NCBI GenBank assembly: GCA_964036195.1
Contig: OZ038459.1
Span: forward strand, 9,421,206 to 9,485,205
Source: Sphaerolaimus hirsutus
Lineage: Eukaryota > Nematoda > Chromadorea > Monhysterida > Sphaerolaimidae
Direction: 5' to 3'
Length of the DNA: 64,000 nt
Shown: piece by piece, positions 10,995-23,591 of the stretch
Layout of the letters: each line of letters starts with the position of its first letter
How positions within the stretch are numbered: position 1 is the stretch's first letter
Notes under the pieces: model-generated
The model's database searches: none
Told to the model about the DNA's origin: nothing
Seen by the model: only the letters and a program-made list of their open reading frames with translations
Made by a program: the position numbers and the translations under genes

Positions 10995-12655
10995 AACACC
11001 TGCCCGATCAAGTCCGGCCGCCTATTTTTTTTTCACTTCGCAGGCCATATCTCCGGTTGTGGTATGGGTGGAAAACTAAAACTTGGGTGGTATATAGGCG
11101 CAACCCCCACTACCCCTCATGAATAAATGGGGAAGCGGCGATTCACTATAGTGGGGGGCGCCGTATATGTGAAAAAACTTTACCGCATTTTCACTGTCCC
11201 ACACAGGTCCGGCCCCCACTTGATTTCTTACACTTCGGGTGCCATATCTCCAGCTGTGGGAGGGGTATAAATCTAAAATTTTTGGGGCTGTGTCGCCAAC
11301 ACCCCTCCCCTACTATACACTGGCCAGGCAGTTTTTGGCAACTCACCACAGTGTGGGGCACAGCGCTAAAAGTTTGTTAAAACATTACGGTCCCACACAA
11401 GTCCAGCACCTAATTGGATTTCAAAAAATGAAGACTTTTGTGTTGTTTTAACACTTAAGTGTTTGATAATGCGACATAAATATGAAATATCCTCTAAAAA
11501 TATCTTATCCCACCCAAAACAGCCCACCACATGAACCCCTCCCACCAGGTGGCTGACAAAAAATCACTTTTTACAACTTTTTTATTAGACACTTGAATGG
11601 CTGGTTTACAATAATTTATAGGGGAGGGTTAAAGGTCTTAAGTTGGGTAAAAAATCTTACCTCAAAAATGCCTTCATAAGAAAATTTGCTGGGGGTGAAT
11701 TTAAAATTGTAAAAATGACATCATTGCAGGAACAAAAATAGGCAAAATTCACAATTGTCAATTTACCTCCAGCAAATTTTCTTATGAATGCATTTTTGAG
11801 GTAAGGTTTTTTACACATTTGAAACCTTAAACCCTCCCCTATAAATTATTGTAAACCAGCATTTCAAGTGTCTAATAAAACAAGTTGTAAAAAGTGATTT
11901 TTTTGTCACCCACTTGGGGGAGGGGTTCATGTGGTGGGCAGTTTTAGGTTGGATATGATTTTTAGAGGATATTTCATGCTTATTTCAAATTGTCAACCAC
12001 ATTAGTGTTAAAACAACACAAAAGTGTCCATTTTTTGAAATTCAATTGGATGCTGGACTTGTGTGTGGCACAGGAACATTTTAATAAATTTTAAACGTTG
12101 CACCCCACACTGTAATGAGTTGCCAAAGACCGCCTGGCCAGTGTATAGTAGGGGAGGGGTGTTGGCGACACATCCCCAAAATTTTAGATTGATACCCCTC
12201 CCACAGCTAGAGGTACGGCACCTGCTGTGTAAGAAATCAGTTGGGGCCAGACCTGTGTGGGACAGTGAAAACGCGGTAAAGTTTTTTCACATATACGGCG
12301 CCCCCCCCCCCACTATAGTGAATCGCCGCTTCCACATTTATTCATGAGGGGTAGTGGGGGTTGCGCCTATATACCACCCAAGTTTTAGTTTTCCACCCCT
12401 ACCACAACCGGAGATATGGCCTGCGAAGTGAAAAACACCCTGCTGTGCTGCTGAAAAACAAAAAGCTGCAAAATTTTTTTGCACTCGGCGACCCACCCAG
12501 TAGGGGGTCGCTGCGACCCCTTCAATTCATGCGAAGTAGAGGGGAGTTGCGCCAATATCTACCCCCAGTTTCAGCTTCTGGCGCGTCCTAGAACTGTAGA
12601 TAGGACATCAGAAGTAAAATAAAAAATTGAGGCCGGACTTGATCGGGCAGGTGTT
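10995..12655. mobile_element. Foldback element with ~750-bp inverted arms
   Basis: The left arm starts AACACCTGCCCGATCAAGTC and the right arm ends with its reverse complement. Similarity continues inward through CCACTACCCCTCATGAATAA and TACTATACACTGGCCAGGC to a centre near 11740. The arms have small differences. Frames within them lack any domain and are not called. Confidence 0.8.
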
Positions 12656-12800
12656 TACATGTCAGATATTGTAGCAGTTTTCTACGTCTGCATACGTTAC
12701 AAACGACGAATTAGTACTGGGAGTTCAAAAATGTTCTGGAGAAATAATAAACCCCTCTCGAAATCACCCCTCAAAATGTCCACTATGGAAAAAATAACCT
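12656..12800. repeat. TACCGTATT-family MITE, probable right part
   Basis: It contains the family core ACGTCTGCATACGTTACAAA and the C-rich margin CTCTCGAAATCACCCCTC. The terminal AATACGGTA is missing. It pairs with 10268-10433. Confidence 0.5.
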
Positions 12801-13706
12801 GGCGCACTCCTCGCTGCCGAAGGAGGGCGCAAGCGACCCGCCTATATTTACGCCAGACAGCAAAATGCGCAAATTTAAACTCAAAAAACTCCAGAACGCC
12901 ATCAGCTATTAGAAAACCGCTTACACCGTTAGAAAGCCCATTTTGGAGAGGGCTGAGACATAGTACACATCTAAACGCATTACACATCTAGACCCGTCAC
13001 CCGAGGGTGTAGCGGCCGTAAAGTAAACCTGGCCGTAAAGTATACCCAGTCGTAAAGTACACCTACCCGGCCATAATGTAAACCCGTCTGTAAAGTAGGG
13101 GGTGCTACTTTACTGCCGGGCACCATTACGGCTGGGTTTACTTTACGGCCGAGTTTACTTTACAGCCAGGCAGGTGATAAGTTGTGAGCCGCGCACCGGT
13201 TCTGTGTGAGCCAACCGGCGCGGTGCGGCAATCGTCTTTTGCTTTTGTATAGCCAGGTACCCGGGTATCGGTCCCCAATGCTAGTGATTCATGTTACACA
13301 TTGTGCAACAACAATGACTATCGTTGGGCACCGATACCCGGGTACCAGGGCACCAGTACCTGGGATTGTTGTTGAGAATTTGTCAAGTGATTTGTCACTT
13401 GACTTCTGAAAAAAAAGAATTTTTTTGGCGTTCATTATTAATATTTACACTTGACAAATGTAAATATTTATTTGTTGGGCACTAGTGTTGGGCACTGTTA
13501 CCCAGTATTCAATACAGAAAAATAAGAATAAACGATAAAGGCACCTTACTCTACAAGAATTCATCCTATGTATATACCTATGCAGGTCACACGTTAGCTG
13601 TGGAGACATTGAATTTTTTGTTCCCGATCAGGAGGCTAAAAGCAATTTTCCAGGTGTGTATTTATGATGAACTAGCAGGATTCTCTCCGACCTTCGGTCG
13701 GGTTTT

Positions 13707-14269
13707 GTGGTTCTCTACAATTAATACCACAAGGATTTACAAACACAAAAAGAACAGCAAAACATAAACATAACCAATTAAGATTGCAACAAAGTTTGAC
13801 ACCTTGCATAAACCACACTATCATATCACAAAACCCTATACCACACAGAATGAACACTGCACACCATCATACCAAATTGCAAACTGTCCACATTTTTCCA
13901 TCGAGTTTCATGCCCAACCATTTTAAGGAACTATACAAAAATAGGCATGTGCTAGGCATGTGTTTTGAAATGCAGTATGTAATGTACCAACAATAACAAG
14001 ACCAATACCAAAGATGCAATGTTTTGGAATGGATTTTTGTAAACTTCCGTAAAATGGTTGGGCATGAAACTCGGTAGTAAAATGTGGACAGTTTGCAATT
14101 TGGTATGACGGTGTGCATTGTGAATTCTGTGTGGTATAGGTTTTGTGATATGATAGTGTGGTTTATGCAAGGTGTCAAACTTTGTTGTAATCTTAAATTG
14201 GTTACATTTGTGCTTTGCTGTTCTTTTTGTGTTTGTAAATCCTTGAGGTATTAATTGTAGAGAACCACA
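13707..14269. repeat. Near-perfect palindrome, ~280-bp arms
   Basis: GTGGTTCTCTACAATTAATA at the left returns as TATTAATTGTAGAGAACCAC at the right. The arms match inward through GCAACAAAGTTTGACACC and CCACACTATCATATCACAAA to a centre near 13990. It would fold into a long hairpin. Confidence 0.85.
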
Positions 14270-14289
14270 CTACCCACTACTCAGAGGCT

Positions 14290-14921
14290 TGCAAAAACTG
14301 ACACCCCAGTGGGGACCCCCCTCCAAATGGCAACCCCCCCCCCGGGGAACCCCCCAAAAATGGCACCCCCTGGAACTGCCCAAAAATGGGACCCCCTAGA
14401 GACCCCACAGAAATGGCACCCCCAAGAACCACCAAAAACTGACACCCCAGTGGGGACCCCCCTCCAAATGGCACCCCCCACGGAACCCCCCAAAAATGGC
14501 ACCCCCTGGGAACTTCCCAGAAATGGGACCCACTTGAGACCCCACAGAAATGGCACCCCTGAGGACCACCAAAAACTGACACCCCAGTGGGGACCCCCCT
14601 CCAAATGGCACCCCCTAGGGACCCCCCAAAAATGGCACCCCCTAGTGACCCCCCCAAAAATGGCACCCCCCTGGGGACCCCCCAAACATGGCACCCCCTC
14701 GGAACCCCCACAAAAATAGCACCCCCTGGGTACCCACCCAAAGATAGCTCCCCTGGGGACTCTCCAAAAATGGCACCCCACTGGGGACCCCCCCAAAATA
14801 GCACCCCCCTGAGGACCACCAATAAAAGGCACCCGTGGGGACCACCCAAAAAATGGCATCCCATGGGGACCCCCTTGAAATGGCACCCCCATATGTACCT
14901 CCAAAAAATGGCACCCCCTGG
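14290..14921. repeat. Tandem array CCCCAAAAATGGCACCCC(C)TGGGGAC
   Basis: About 24 degenerate copies of a roughly 26-bp unit (AAAATGGCACCCCCTGGGGACC), some in higher-order blocks of about 130 bp. It resumes at 16974-17025 on the other side of the hAT insertion 14922-16973. The unit length allows long open frames on both strands (for example GVPFLGG repeats on the minus strand), which are artefacts. Confidence 0.9.
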
Positions 14922-15543
14922 TAGGGTTGGGAATTACAAAATTATCGGTTCCGGTTATCGGTTCTCGGTTCCAAAAGATTTCGGTTCGGGTATCGGTTCT
15001 CGGTTCCTGAAAATTTTCGGTTCCGGTTCTCGGTTCGGTTCTTAAACTCGGTTCCGGTTCGGTTCTTTCGGTTCTAAAATGATCAAAATTCTCGGTTCCG
15101 GGTAATAAAATAACCGGGTATCTGGTAATAATCTGCTGAACAACAGAAAAACAATATACCCAAGTTTACTTATGTGTAAGTACATTGGTTGGATATTTCA
15201 TACTACAGGAGCATATCACAGCTTATTATTTCATGGTAGAATGCAGAAATCAGAGTTGTTATAATGCTACTGGTATTTAAAAAAGTGGAAAAAACAAACA
15301 TATACGTTTTCTGTACTCGCATACTTTCAAAAGTACATGAGTAAATGAGTACTGGTATTTTTTTCTGGAGGAAACGTAAATGTATTTATGTAGTACGCGA
15401 GTGAGTATGCGTATTATTTTGAGTACAAACATAAATAACTTTTGCCAACTACGGTTAAAACTGCCACAGAACCAATGAAAACTACTACCAGTGACAATGT
15501 GTATACTGCAGCGACATTACACCTTACAATGAAATCTACCATG

Positions 15544-16527
15544 TGGCAGTCCCAAGCCCTGTAAAGTGTCAAATGCAAAGTAAACTGTCAATTGTCATGC
15601 AAAGTTCAGTAATAAAATCTTTTTTTGTTTGTTCTGATTGACACTTAACTTTGCATTTGACTTAATATTTGACACTTTACTTTACACTTTACAGGGCTTG
15701 GGACTTGGGTTGGGACAATATATCGTATCGAATATCGGATATCGACCATTTTTTCATATCGAATATCGAATATCGATATCGAAAATTTTGAAAAATTATC
15801 GAATATCGATATCGAATATCGACCATTTTTTCGATATTTTTCGATATTCTGGTATTCTTTTTGAGGTATTTGTGATCCCATAAAAAATGGCTGAAGCCAA
15901 CAAAAAGTGGATGCTGCAGCCAAACATGTATGCTTATGAGTGCACAAAGTAATATATCATATATAAATGCCATGTTATTTTCATATTGAGCTATCAAAAG
16001 TAGGGTATCAAGGGTAATGTATACACATCCTTACAAAATATATGATATTAACACAGCAAACTGCTTCACAAGGAAACCATTTCACCAAACCTTTGCATGG
16101 CAGCATGCCTCAAAAATTTGGCTGTTTATTTTAAAATACCAACCTTTTAAAAATGTAAAAAGCCAGCCACCCCTAGTCACAAGTATGACCTGAAGTGTTT
16201 GCTTAATAATTTTTCATATTATATAATTTGATTCATCCTGTTTTTCTTTCATTACCTCATTTCAACTGTTGTGAGCCTCATTTAAAAAGATTATCAACCA
16301 TGTTTTTGTCCAAATGGAAATACAATATGCCCCGCTGTACTAAAATATCGAAATATCGAAAATATCGAAATATCGATATCGAATATCGAGCATATTTTCA
16401 TATCGAATATCGATATCGAATATCGAGGGTCCATATCGTATCGATATCGAGTATCGACTTTCATAAAAAATATATCGAATATCGATATCGAAAAGTCATA
16501 TCGTCCCAACCCTACTTGGGACTGCCC
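15544..16527. mobile_element. Class-A introner-like element split by a hAT MITE
   Basis: It begins TGGCAGTCCCAAGCCCTGTA, reaches TTTACAGGGCTTGGGAC at 15689-15704, and after the insertion 15705-16514 finishes with CTTGGGACTGCCC. The flanks ACCATG and CCATAT suggest a short duplication inside an inverted sequence that also occurs at 16621-16670. Without the insertion the element is about 170 bp. Confidence 0.75.
15705..16514. mobile_element. hAT-type MITE filled with ATATCGATATCG
   Basis: The ends are TTGGGTTGGGAC and GTCCCAACCCTA, flanked by a perfect 8-bp duplication CTTGGGAC (15697-15704 and 16515-16522). Margins are ATATCGAATATCGATATCG arrays, as in the element at 2458-3079. Confidence 0.88.
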
Positions 16528-17025
16528 CCATATCCCATCTGAATAAACGAACATACATAAAAATTTCATCATATTTATCAAAGCAAATTTGATAAATATG
16601 ATGACATTTTTTTATGTTTGTTCTTTTATTTAGGTGGGATATGGTAGATTTCATTGTAAGGTGTAATGTTACTGGAGTATATGTGAAATTACACGCTCCA
16701 GCGCAATCATTTTGCAACTAGATGAATTTTGCAATTCTGAACACGCACCAAGATGTTCAGCTGCTGTTGAAAGGCTTAGATGTAGGTTTTGAAAAAACGC
16801 TGTTTAAAAACTTTAACATTCCTAGAAAATTTCGGTTCTTTCGGGTATTTACTTCGGTTCCGGGTATAAGTGCCGGTTCTCGGTTCCGGTTCGGTTCTCA
16901 AGCTCGGTTCCGGTTCTCGGTTCTCGGTTCCAAAATAGTGCTCGGTTCGGGTCGGTTCGGTTCCTCAACCCTACCCCCTGGAGACCCCCAAAAATGGCAC
17001 CCCATGGGGACCCCCTCTAAATCCT

Positions 17026-18150
17026 GTAAATGCAGCCCCTAGTTTGGAAACTCCTGTAAACTCAGCCCCTAATTTGGAAACTCCTGTAAACTCAGCCCCT
17101 AATTTGGAAACTCCCGTAAACTCAGCCCCTAATTTGGAAACTCCTGTTAACTCAACCCATAATTTGGAAACTGCTGTAAACTCAGCCCCTAATTTGGAAA
17201 CTCCCATAAACTCAGCCCCTAATTTGGAAACTTCTGTAAACTCAGCCCCTAATTTGGAAACCCCTGTAAACTCAGCCCCTAACTTGTAAGCTCCCGCAAA
17301 CTCAGCCTCCAATTTGAAAACTCCCATAAACTCAGCCCCTAATTTGGAAACTCCCATAAACACAGCCCCTAATTTGGAAACTCCTGTAAACTCAGCCCCT
17401 AATTTGGAAACTTCTGTAAACTCAGCCCCTAATTTGGAAACCCCTGTAAACTCAGCCCCTAACTTGCAAACTCCCGCAAACTCAGCACCTTATTTGTAAG
17501 CTCCCATAAACTCAGCCTCCAATTTGAAAACTCCCATAAACTCAGCCCCTAATTTGGAAACTCCCATAAACACAGCCCCTAATTTGGAAACTCCTGTAAA
17601 CTCAGACCCTAATTTGGAAACTTCTGTAAACTCAGCCCCTAATTTGGAAACCCCTGTAAACTCAGCCCCTACTTGCAAACTCCCGTAAACTCAGCCACTA
17701 ACTTGCAAACTCCCGTAAACTCAGCCCCTGATTTGTAAGCTCCCATAAACTCAACCTTTAATTTGAAAACTCCCATAAACTCAGCCCCTAATTTGGAAAC
17801 TCCCGTAAACTCAGCCCCTAATTTAGAAACTCCTGTAAACTCAGCCCCTAATTTGGAAACTCCCGTAAACTCAACCCATAATTTGAAAACTCCCATAAAC
17901 TCAGCCCAATTTGGAAACTCCCATAAACTCAACCCATAATTTGAAAACTGCTGTAAACTCAGCCCCTAATTTGGAAACTCCCATAAACTCAGCCCCTTAT
18001 TTAGAAACTCCCATAAATTCACCCCCTAATTTGGAAACTCCCTTAACCTCAGCCCCTAATTTGGAAACTCCCATAAACTCAGCCCCTAATTTGGAAACTC
18101 CCATAAACTCAGTCCCTAATTTGGAAACCCCTGTAAACTCATTTTCAGGT
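17026..18150. repeat. 30-bp satellite array
   Basis: About 37 copies of a 30-bp unit, CTCCTGTAAACTCAGCCCCT followed by AATTTGGAAA, with point changes and an apparent higher-order period of about 210 bp. A degenerate tail appears at 19110-19300. Because 30 is divisible by three the array is open in several frames on both strands (ETPVNSAPNL and its antisense), but there are no gene signals. Confidence 0.93.
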
Positions 18151-19110
18151 TTATGGTAATGTAGTGTCAAAATGGAATGAATATTTCAAATCATCGCTAT
18201 CATCAATCCACAAATGCATCAATTCACAATTTTCAATTTTTTAGCCTGGGGTTAGACTTAAAGGTTATGGCAATGTAGAGTAAAAATGGAGTGCACATCT
18301 CAAATCACTGCAATAAAAAACCCACAAATGCATCATTTCACAAATTGAAAGTTTTTGGGCCCAGGGGTTCATTATCAGGGTTTTAGTAATGTGGTGTCAA
18401 AATGGAGTGCATATTTGAAATTGCTACAATCAGAAACCCACAAATGCATCATTTTATGATTTGAAAATTTTTGGCCCTGGAGGTTCATTTTCAGGGTTAT
18501 GGTAATGTAAGTGGTGTCAAATGGTTATGGTGTCAAAATGAAGTGCATATTTCAAATCAAGGCAATCAAAAAGCCACAAATGCATCATTTCACAATTTCT
18601 AATTTATTAGCCCCAGGGGTTCAATTTAAGGCTTACAGTAATGTAGAGTTGAAATTGAGTTATTTCAAATCAGTGCAATTAGAATCACGCAAAATGCATC
18701 ATTTCACAATTTGAAATTTTTGGGTCTAGGGGTTCAATTTCAGGGTTTTAGTAAAGTAGTGTCAAAATGGAGTGCATATTTGAAATCGCTACAATCAGAA
18801 ACCCACAAATGCATCATTTTATGATTTGAAAGTTTTTGGCCCAGGGGGTTCATTTTTAGGGTTATGGTAATGTAGTGGCAAAATGGAGTGCATATTTTAG
18901 ATGAGTGCAATCAGAAACCCGAAAATGCATCATTTCACAATTTGAAAGTTTTGGCCCCAGGGGTTCAATTTCAGGGTTATGGTAATGTACTGTCAGAATG
19001 GAGTGCATATGTCAAATCATTGTAATCAGTAACCCACAAATGCATCATATCACAATTTATATTTTTAGCCCCGGCGGCCTCACATAAGGGTTATGGTAAT
19101 GTTATTGTCA
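18151..19110. repeat. ~110-bp satellite array
   Basis: Eight to nine copies of a roughly 110-bp unit: AGGGTTATGGTAATGTAGTG, TCAAAATGGAGTGCATATTT, then CCCACAAATGCATCATTTC and GGCCCAGGGGTTCA. It directly follows the 30-bp array. Confidence 0.9.
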
Positions 19111-20559
19111 ACTCCCATAAACTCAGCCCCTAATTTGGCAAACACCCATCAACTCAACTCCCATAAACTCAGCCTCTAATTTGTTAACTTGTCAACAGCC
19201 CCTTATTTTAAACTTCTGTCAACTCAAACTAATTTATAAACACCCATCAACTCAACCCTGAATTGTAAACTCAGCCCCTAAAAACTCAAGTCAACCCCCT
19301 ATACATGTGCAATTGCATTCTTGGGAAGCAACTTTGCCATCTACTAACCCTGTTTGTCAAGATTGTAAGGGATCGTGTATGTAAAGGACATTTTGTACTA
19401 ATAAAAAATGTCCACATTGTGTGTAAAAACACACACAAATTGGGTAGAGTCAGTGACGTCCTATTGTTTACGATGGAGCATACTGTCCACACGAATAAAT
19501 AGTGGCGTTATAATTGGTTAGACGAGATAAAGACGATTGCCGCACCCGCCGGTTCGCTCACACAGAACCGGCGCGTGGCTCACAACTTATCCCCTGCCCG
19601 GCCGTAAAGTAAACCCAGCCGTAATTATGCCTGGCCGTAAAGTAAACCCGGCCGTAATGGGCCTCCACACGCTAGTTGACATCGCATTTCAGAGTCAACT
19701 CAGAGTCAACTAGTGTTTCAGTTGACGCAATCACTCACCACTTGACTTTTTTAAAAGAGCATACGCGTTAACCCATATTTTTGGCATTTAGCTCATGTAT
19801 TTCATTGAAAAAGTCAACTGGAAAAATCCATTCTCAGAAACGAGTTGACCCTGCTTTCTACGATGCAGTTTGTGTGATTTAAAGAGTGTTATGTGATAGA
19901 CCATAATTAATCTGATTTTTTGACACCTAATTATCATATATTGTGTGAAGCATAACCAAATGAAAAATTATTTGCATGTTCCATATTCAAAATTTTTTTA
20001 TTGTTTACATGTGTGAATGCTTGTTAATTAGATAGTTGTTTCATGTACTATAAATGTCTGTGAATTTTTCTGTACTAATTCTCATTCGTAATAAATTTTT
20101 TTGAAAGAATAAAAAATCTTTTTCTTTAAACGGAAATTTATTTTTCATCGCGCAACACGGAATCACATCATAATGCCAACATAACCAAATGAAAGGCAAA
20201 ATAAACGCGAACACAGCAGTATTTTTTTTGAAAGAATCACATAACACAAAAGAAAGATATGAATTTTTCAATATTTCAAACTTCAATAATTTTAAAAAGT
20301 TTTCCTGGCAAGTTATGACAGCACTGAATGTGAAATTTGATATACTAAAACTATTGAAGCAAGTAACACAAGAAATTTCAAAAAACGGCAGCTTTTTCAA
20401 TTTTTAACACCTAAATATCTAACTCTGAAAAAAATTGATGAGTTGACACTGACAGTTTACGAAAATATGTCAACTGATTCATTTCACCTAGAAATGGATC
20501 AGTTGACATAACGTTTAAATCTGACTCATTAACTCAGAAATCTTACCAGTATACAGTAT

Positions 20560-21010
20560 TTTTTTGTATAAAAAAAACATAATTAATTAACATAAAAAAT
20601 TAAATTAAATAAGGAAAATTTAATTGAAATATAAATAAAAAAGTTATAAAAATAGGAAGAAAAAAATAAAAATAAAAATGAAAAAATTCATAAATAAAAA
20701 GTAATTATAATATGAAATAATAATAATAAAAATTATAAAATTCAAGTAAAAATATAAAAAAATTAGTAAAAATTAAAATGAAAACAATAAAATTTATAAA
20801 AAAATAAAAATGATTGAAAAATAAAAAATAGATAAAATACCCATGAAAATAAATATAATAAAACTTTAAGAAAAAAAAATTTAAAAAATGGACATTAAAA
20901 TATAAGTAAAAACATTTAAACAAATAAAAACATAAAATTTAAATAAAAATAAAAATAATTTTAAAAAAATAATAATAATATAGCAAAAAATATAAGTGTA
21001 AAAATAAATT
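20560..21010. repeat. AT-rich low-complexity block
   Basis: About 450 bp of A-rich AAATAAAAAT sequence inside the 3.4-kb TIR element. There is no gene. Confidence 0.8.
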
Positions 21011-22189
21011 TAAGGATGCACATACTGCACACACAAATCAGCACTTGCAGAAATGAACAGAATCACCAAGTAGTGTCCCTTGTGATAGTAATATCTGGTG
21101 CAGCTGCCTCTGCATCAACAAAATCAGAACATTAATATTGAAAAGCATTGTTTACTGAACACATGAAGTGTAGAAAAAAATTTGAAGTTGACAAAATGTC
21201 TATGTAGCTTATGTCAATATGTGTATGCACTCATAGTATACAAAAAACGCGATGTCAACTGACTTGGAAATTTTGAACAAAAAAAATTCTCACACTTTTT
21301 TGAACTGTTCCTTTGCAAAAAGTTCTTCTATGAAAGATGCGCATTATTTTTCTTTATGTGTACCTAAAATTTCGTATAAATAGAATGTAAATTGGATAAA
21401 TAAAGTTACTTTTGGAAAGTCGGCGAGCGCTGAGTCAACTGCCGGAAATACACACTTTTGCATACGTTTTTTGATGTTTTCATACGATTTTGGGTACTTG
21501 ACATTGTACGCACAACACTTGTGTCAACTGAAATGAAAAAAACGTATACTAGCGTACGCAGCGTACACTTTCAGCTCAGTTGACATTTTCGATCATGATT
21601 TTCACTTTTATTGAAACTTTTGAAACAGCCAAAAAGTCAATTCAATGAACACTGTAAATGAAAATGTCAACTGCAAATGTAAACACAGATACGTTGACAT
21701 TTATGGTTGCATGTTGTCATTTATGTTGCTTATAGTTATTGAAAAAAGGGCCCACACAGGCTAGTTGACATTGACACCAAATGTAAAGTCCCAAACCAAA
21801 CTGATCTCCATTCAAAGCTTGCTTTCAGGATTTGAAAAGCAAGCTTTGGATTGGGACAGGAAACAGTTGACATTTTCTGTCGTTGTCAAGTAGCCTGTGT
21901 GGGGCATAGTAGTAAAGTAAACAATATATAAGTTGACATTTTATAGACTAATCCATTCTTAACTCTATTGATACTTTCAGGAGAGTGGCAGCAGGGGGCG
22001 GTGTCCGAAGTGAAATGGCTTGAATGTTTTCTGGAATTAGTGGTTTTGTTTGGTATTTCGCAATGATTTTTGAGTATTTTTGAATTTTTGGAAAGATTTG
22101 AATGTGCTTGTTTTTATAATAATTTGGAAACTTTTTGTTTTGTTGTTAATAGTAAATAGATAGCAGATATGAATTCTTTGTTAGACACA

Positions 22190-22780
22190 AAAGTGCAACT
22201 TTTAAAGAAAAACTAAATTTTGAATTTTTTTTTACCTTGAATTTTCAAAATAAAAATTTCAAAAAGTTGTGTCAAAAGCTGTAAATTTTTTTTGAAAATA
22301 TATGCAAAAATGCAACAATTAAAGTTTTCATGTTTGCTATTTTCAATCTCCAAATTGTTCAAGTTTAAAATGAATCTCCTCTGTTTGTTTTTCTTAAAAA
22401 AATTTGATATGTAAAGATTATCTGGTTCAAAATTTTTAAACTTGTCAGTCAACCCAAGTATTCTGTTGTTTTAGTTGCTTAAAATACTTTGGTTTTTTTT
22501 GCTGTCTTGTTACTCACTTTGCGTGATTTGTTGGCAGAATGTAATTGTAATAGTAACTATACATGAAATCATTTGAGCTTGTGATTTTTCAATTTATTAC
22601 ATTAAATAAAGTAGTTAAATGAAAATGTAAATCAAAAAGAAATTAAATTTTTATTTTATACAAATTGTGTCTGGAAACAACAGTAAATTACATGAAATAA
22701 AAAGCAACTTTTAAAAGGCAACAATACATCACTATCACATGAAAAAATACATCACTATCACTACTTTCATCATTAACCTT
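22190..22780. other. No gene seen; AT-rich interior of TIR element
   Basis: This AT-rich sequence follows GGAGAGTGGCAGCAGGGGGC (about 21981). No domain or splice pattern is recognised. It is followed by TACGCGTATGC repeats at 22815-22935. Confidence 0.4.
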
Positions 22781-23591
22781 TCAAGTTATCCAATTTTGGC
22801 AATTCAAAATGAATAAATTGTGTACGCGTATGCAAGAAATTGTATAAGTATGCAAAATCTCATACGCGTACGTTTTTTTGCGTTCGCGTATGCCAAAAAA
22901 ACATACGCGTACGCAAAAAAACATACGCGTATGCTTTAGTTGACTCGGCCAGTGACACAAATATCTGTACTGCCCAAATTTACTAGTTGACATTATCAAT
23001 TTGTGTACGCGGTCAACTGGAGTCAACTGAAAAAATTTTCAGTTGACTCTGAGTTGACATTTTACATGCGAAAAATGCGATGTCAACTAGCGTGTGGAGG
23101 CCCAATGATGCCCGGCCGTAAAGTAGCACCCCCTACTTTACAGATGGGTTTACATTACGGCCGGGTAGGCGTACTTTACGACTGGGTATACTTTACGGTC
23201 GGGTTTACTTTACGGCCGAGATCTCACCAAATTTTTTTAGTCAGGACTCGTGAATTGTCTCGCTACAACGTACGTGTTTTTTATTGTACATAGACTGCAG
23301 CTCCCCTATACACAACTTAGCGACGACTCAAAATACCTAAACACGACGTACTACATTCGTTACACTTAGATCCTAGCATTTAGGCCCCGAGTACTCGCTT
23401 TTATGCGATGGCCAACAATTCCGTTTTTCAACCATTTTTGGGAAGGAAGTTTGCCATGTGACGCCCCAGCGATCACGCTGCGATCAGAGGAATAACATCG
23501 CGCTTCATAGATAAAGTTATCTTGCCCTGGGAAACGGGGCTGATCAAGACCGAGACATAACATGAGTCAAATGTTCAAGGATGGCGAACAG

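Larger units (their letters stand above)
14922..16973. mobile_element. hAT-type element with CGGTTCTCGGTTCC repeats
   Basis: The ends are TAGGGTTGGGAA and TTCCTCAACCCTA, with a perfect 8-bp duplication CCCCCTGG (14914-14921 and 16974-16981) from the surrounding array. Margins are inverted CGGTTCCGGTTCTCGGTTC blocks. The interior holds an ACGTAAATG repeat (about 15285-15450) and a class-A element (15544-16527) that itself contains another hAT MITE, so there are three levels of nesting. Confidence 0.88.
19659..23103. mobile_element. 3.4-kb TIR element rich in AGTTGAC motifs
   Basis: The ends are GGGCCTCCACACGCTAGTTG (running on to ACATCGCATTTC) and its reverse complement, an inverted repeat of about 32 bp. 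The 3-bp flank AAT occurs on both sides. The motif AGTTGACA/TGTCAACT recurs throughout. A smaller relative with ends CCCACACAGGCTAGTTGACA lies nested at about 21750-21905. The core is AT-rich (20560-21010). A frame at 20041-20400 has no recognisable transposase features. Confidence 0.75.
13018..23218. mobile_element. ~10-kb composite TIR element carrying satellites
   Basis: The left end (13018-13245) and the reverse complement of the right end (23218 back to about 19525, minus the insertion 19659-23103) are alignable for about 230 bp. Both begin GGCCGTAAAGTAAACC, pass through GTAGGGGGTGCTACTTTA and ATAAGTTGTGAGCC, and reach GTGCGGCAATCGTCTTT. Between them lie a foldback repeat, tandem arrays and nested hAT MITEs. 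No transposase frame was found. No clear target duplication was seen at the outer ends, so this could also be two separate insertions in opposite orientation. Confidence 0.6.

Noticed and set aside
14277..14904. Minus-strand frames of about 200 codons with GVPFLGG-type repeats, resembling a structural protein
   Set aside because: They are translations of a 26-bp-type satellite that is open on both strands, with no start context, splice sites or unique flanks; a hAT element interrupts the same array.
16971..18159. Repeated peptides ETPVNSAPNL and antisense GVSKLGAEFT as a repeat protein or antifreeze-like gene
   Set aside because: The 30-bp unit length keeps all frames open; no gene signals, and the array continues into obvious satellite.
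17026..19110. CRISPR-like regular repeats
   Set aside because: Units are directly adjacent tandem copies without unique spacers, in a eukaryotic genome.
20041..20407. Frames of about 119 codons inside the 3.4-kb TIR element as a transposase
   Set aside because: AT-driven composition, no DDE/DDD spacing or zinc-finger motif, and similar frames exist on the other strand.
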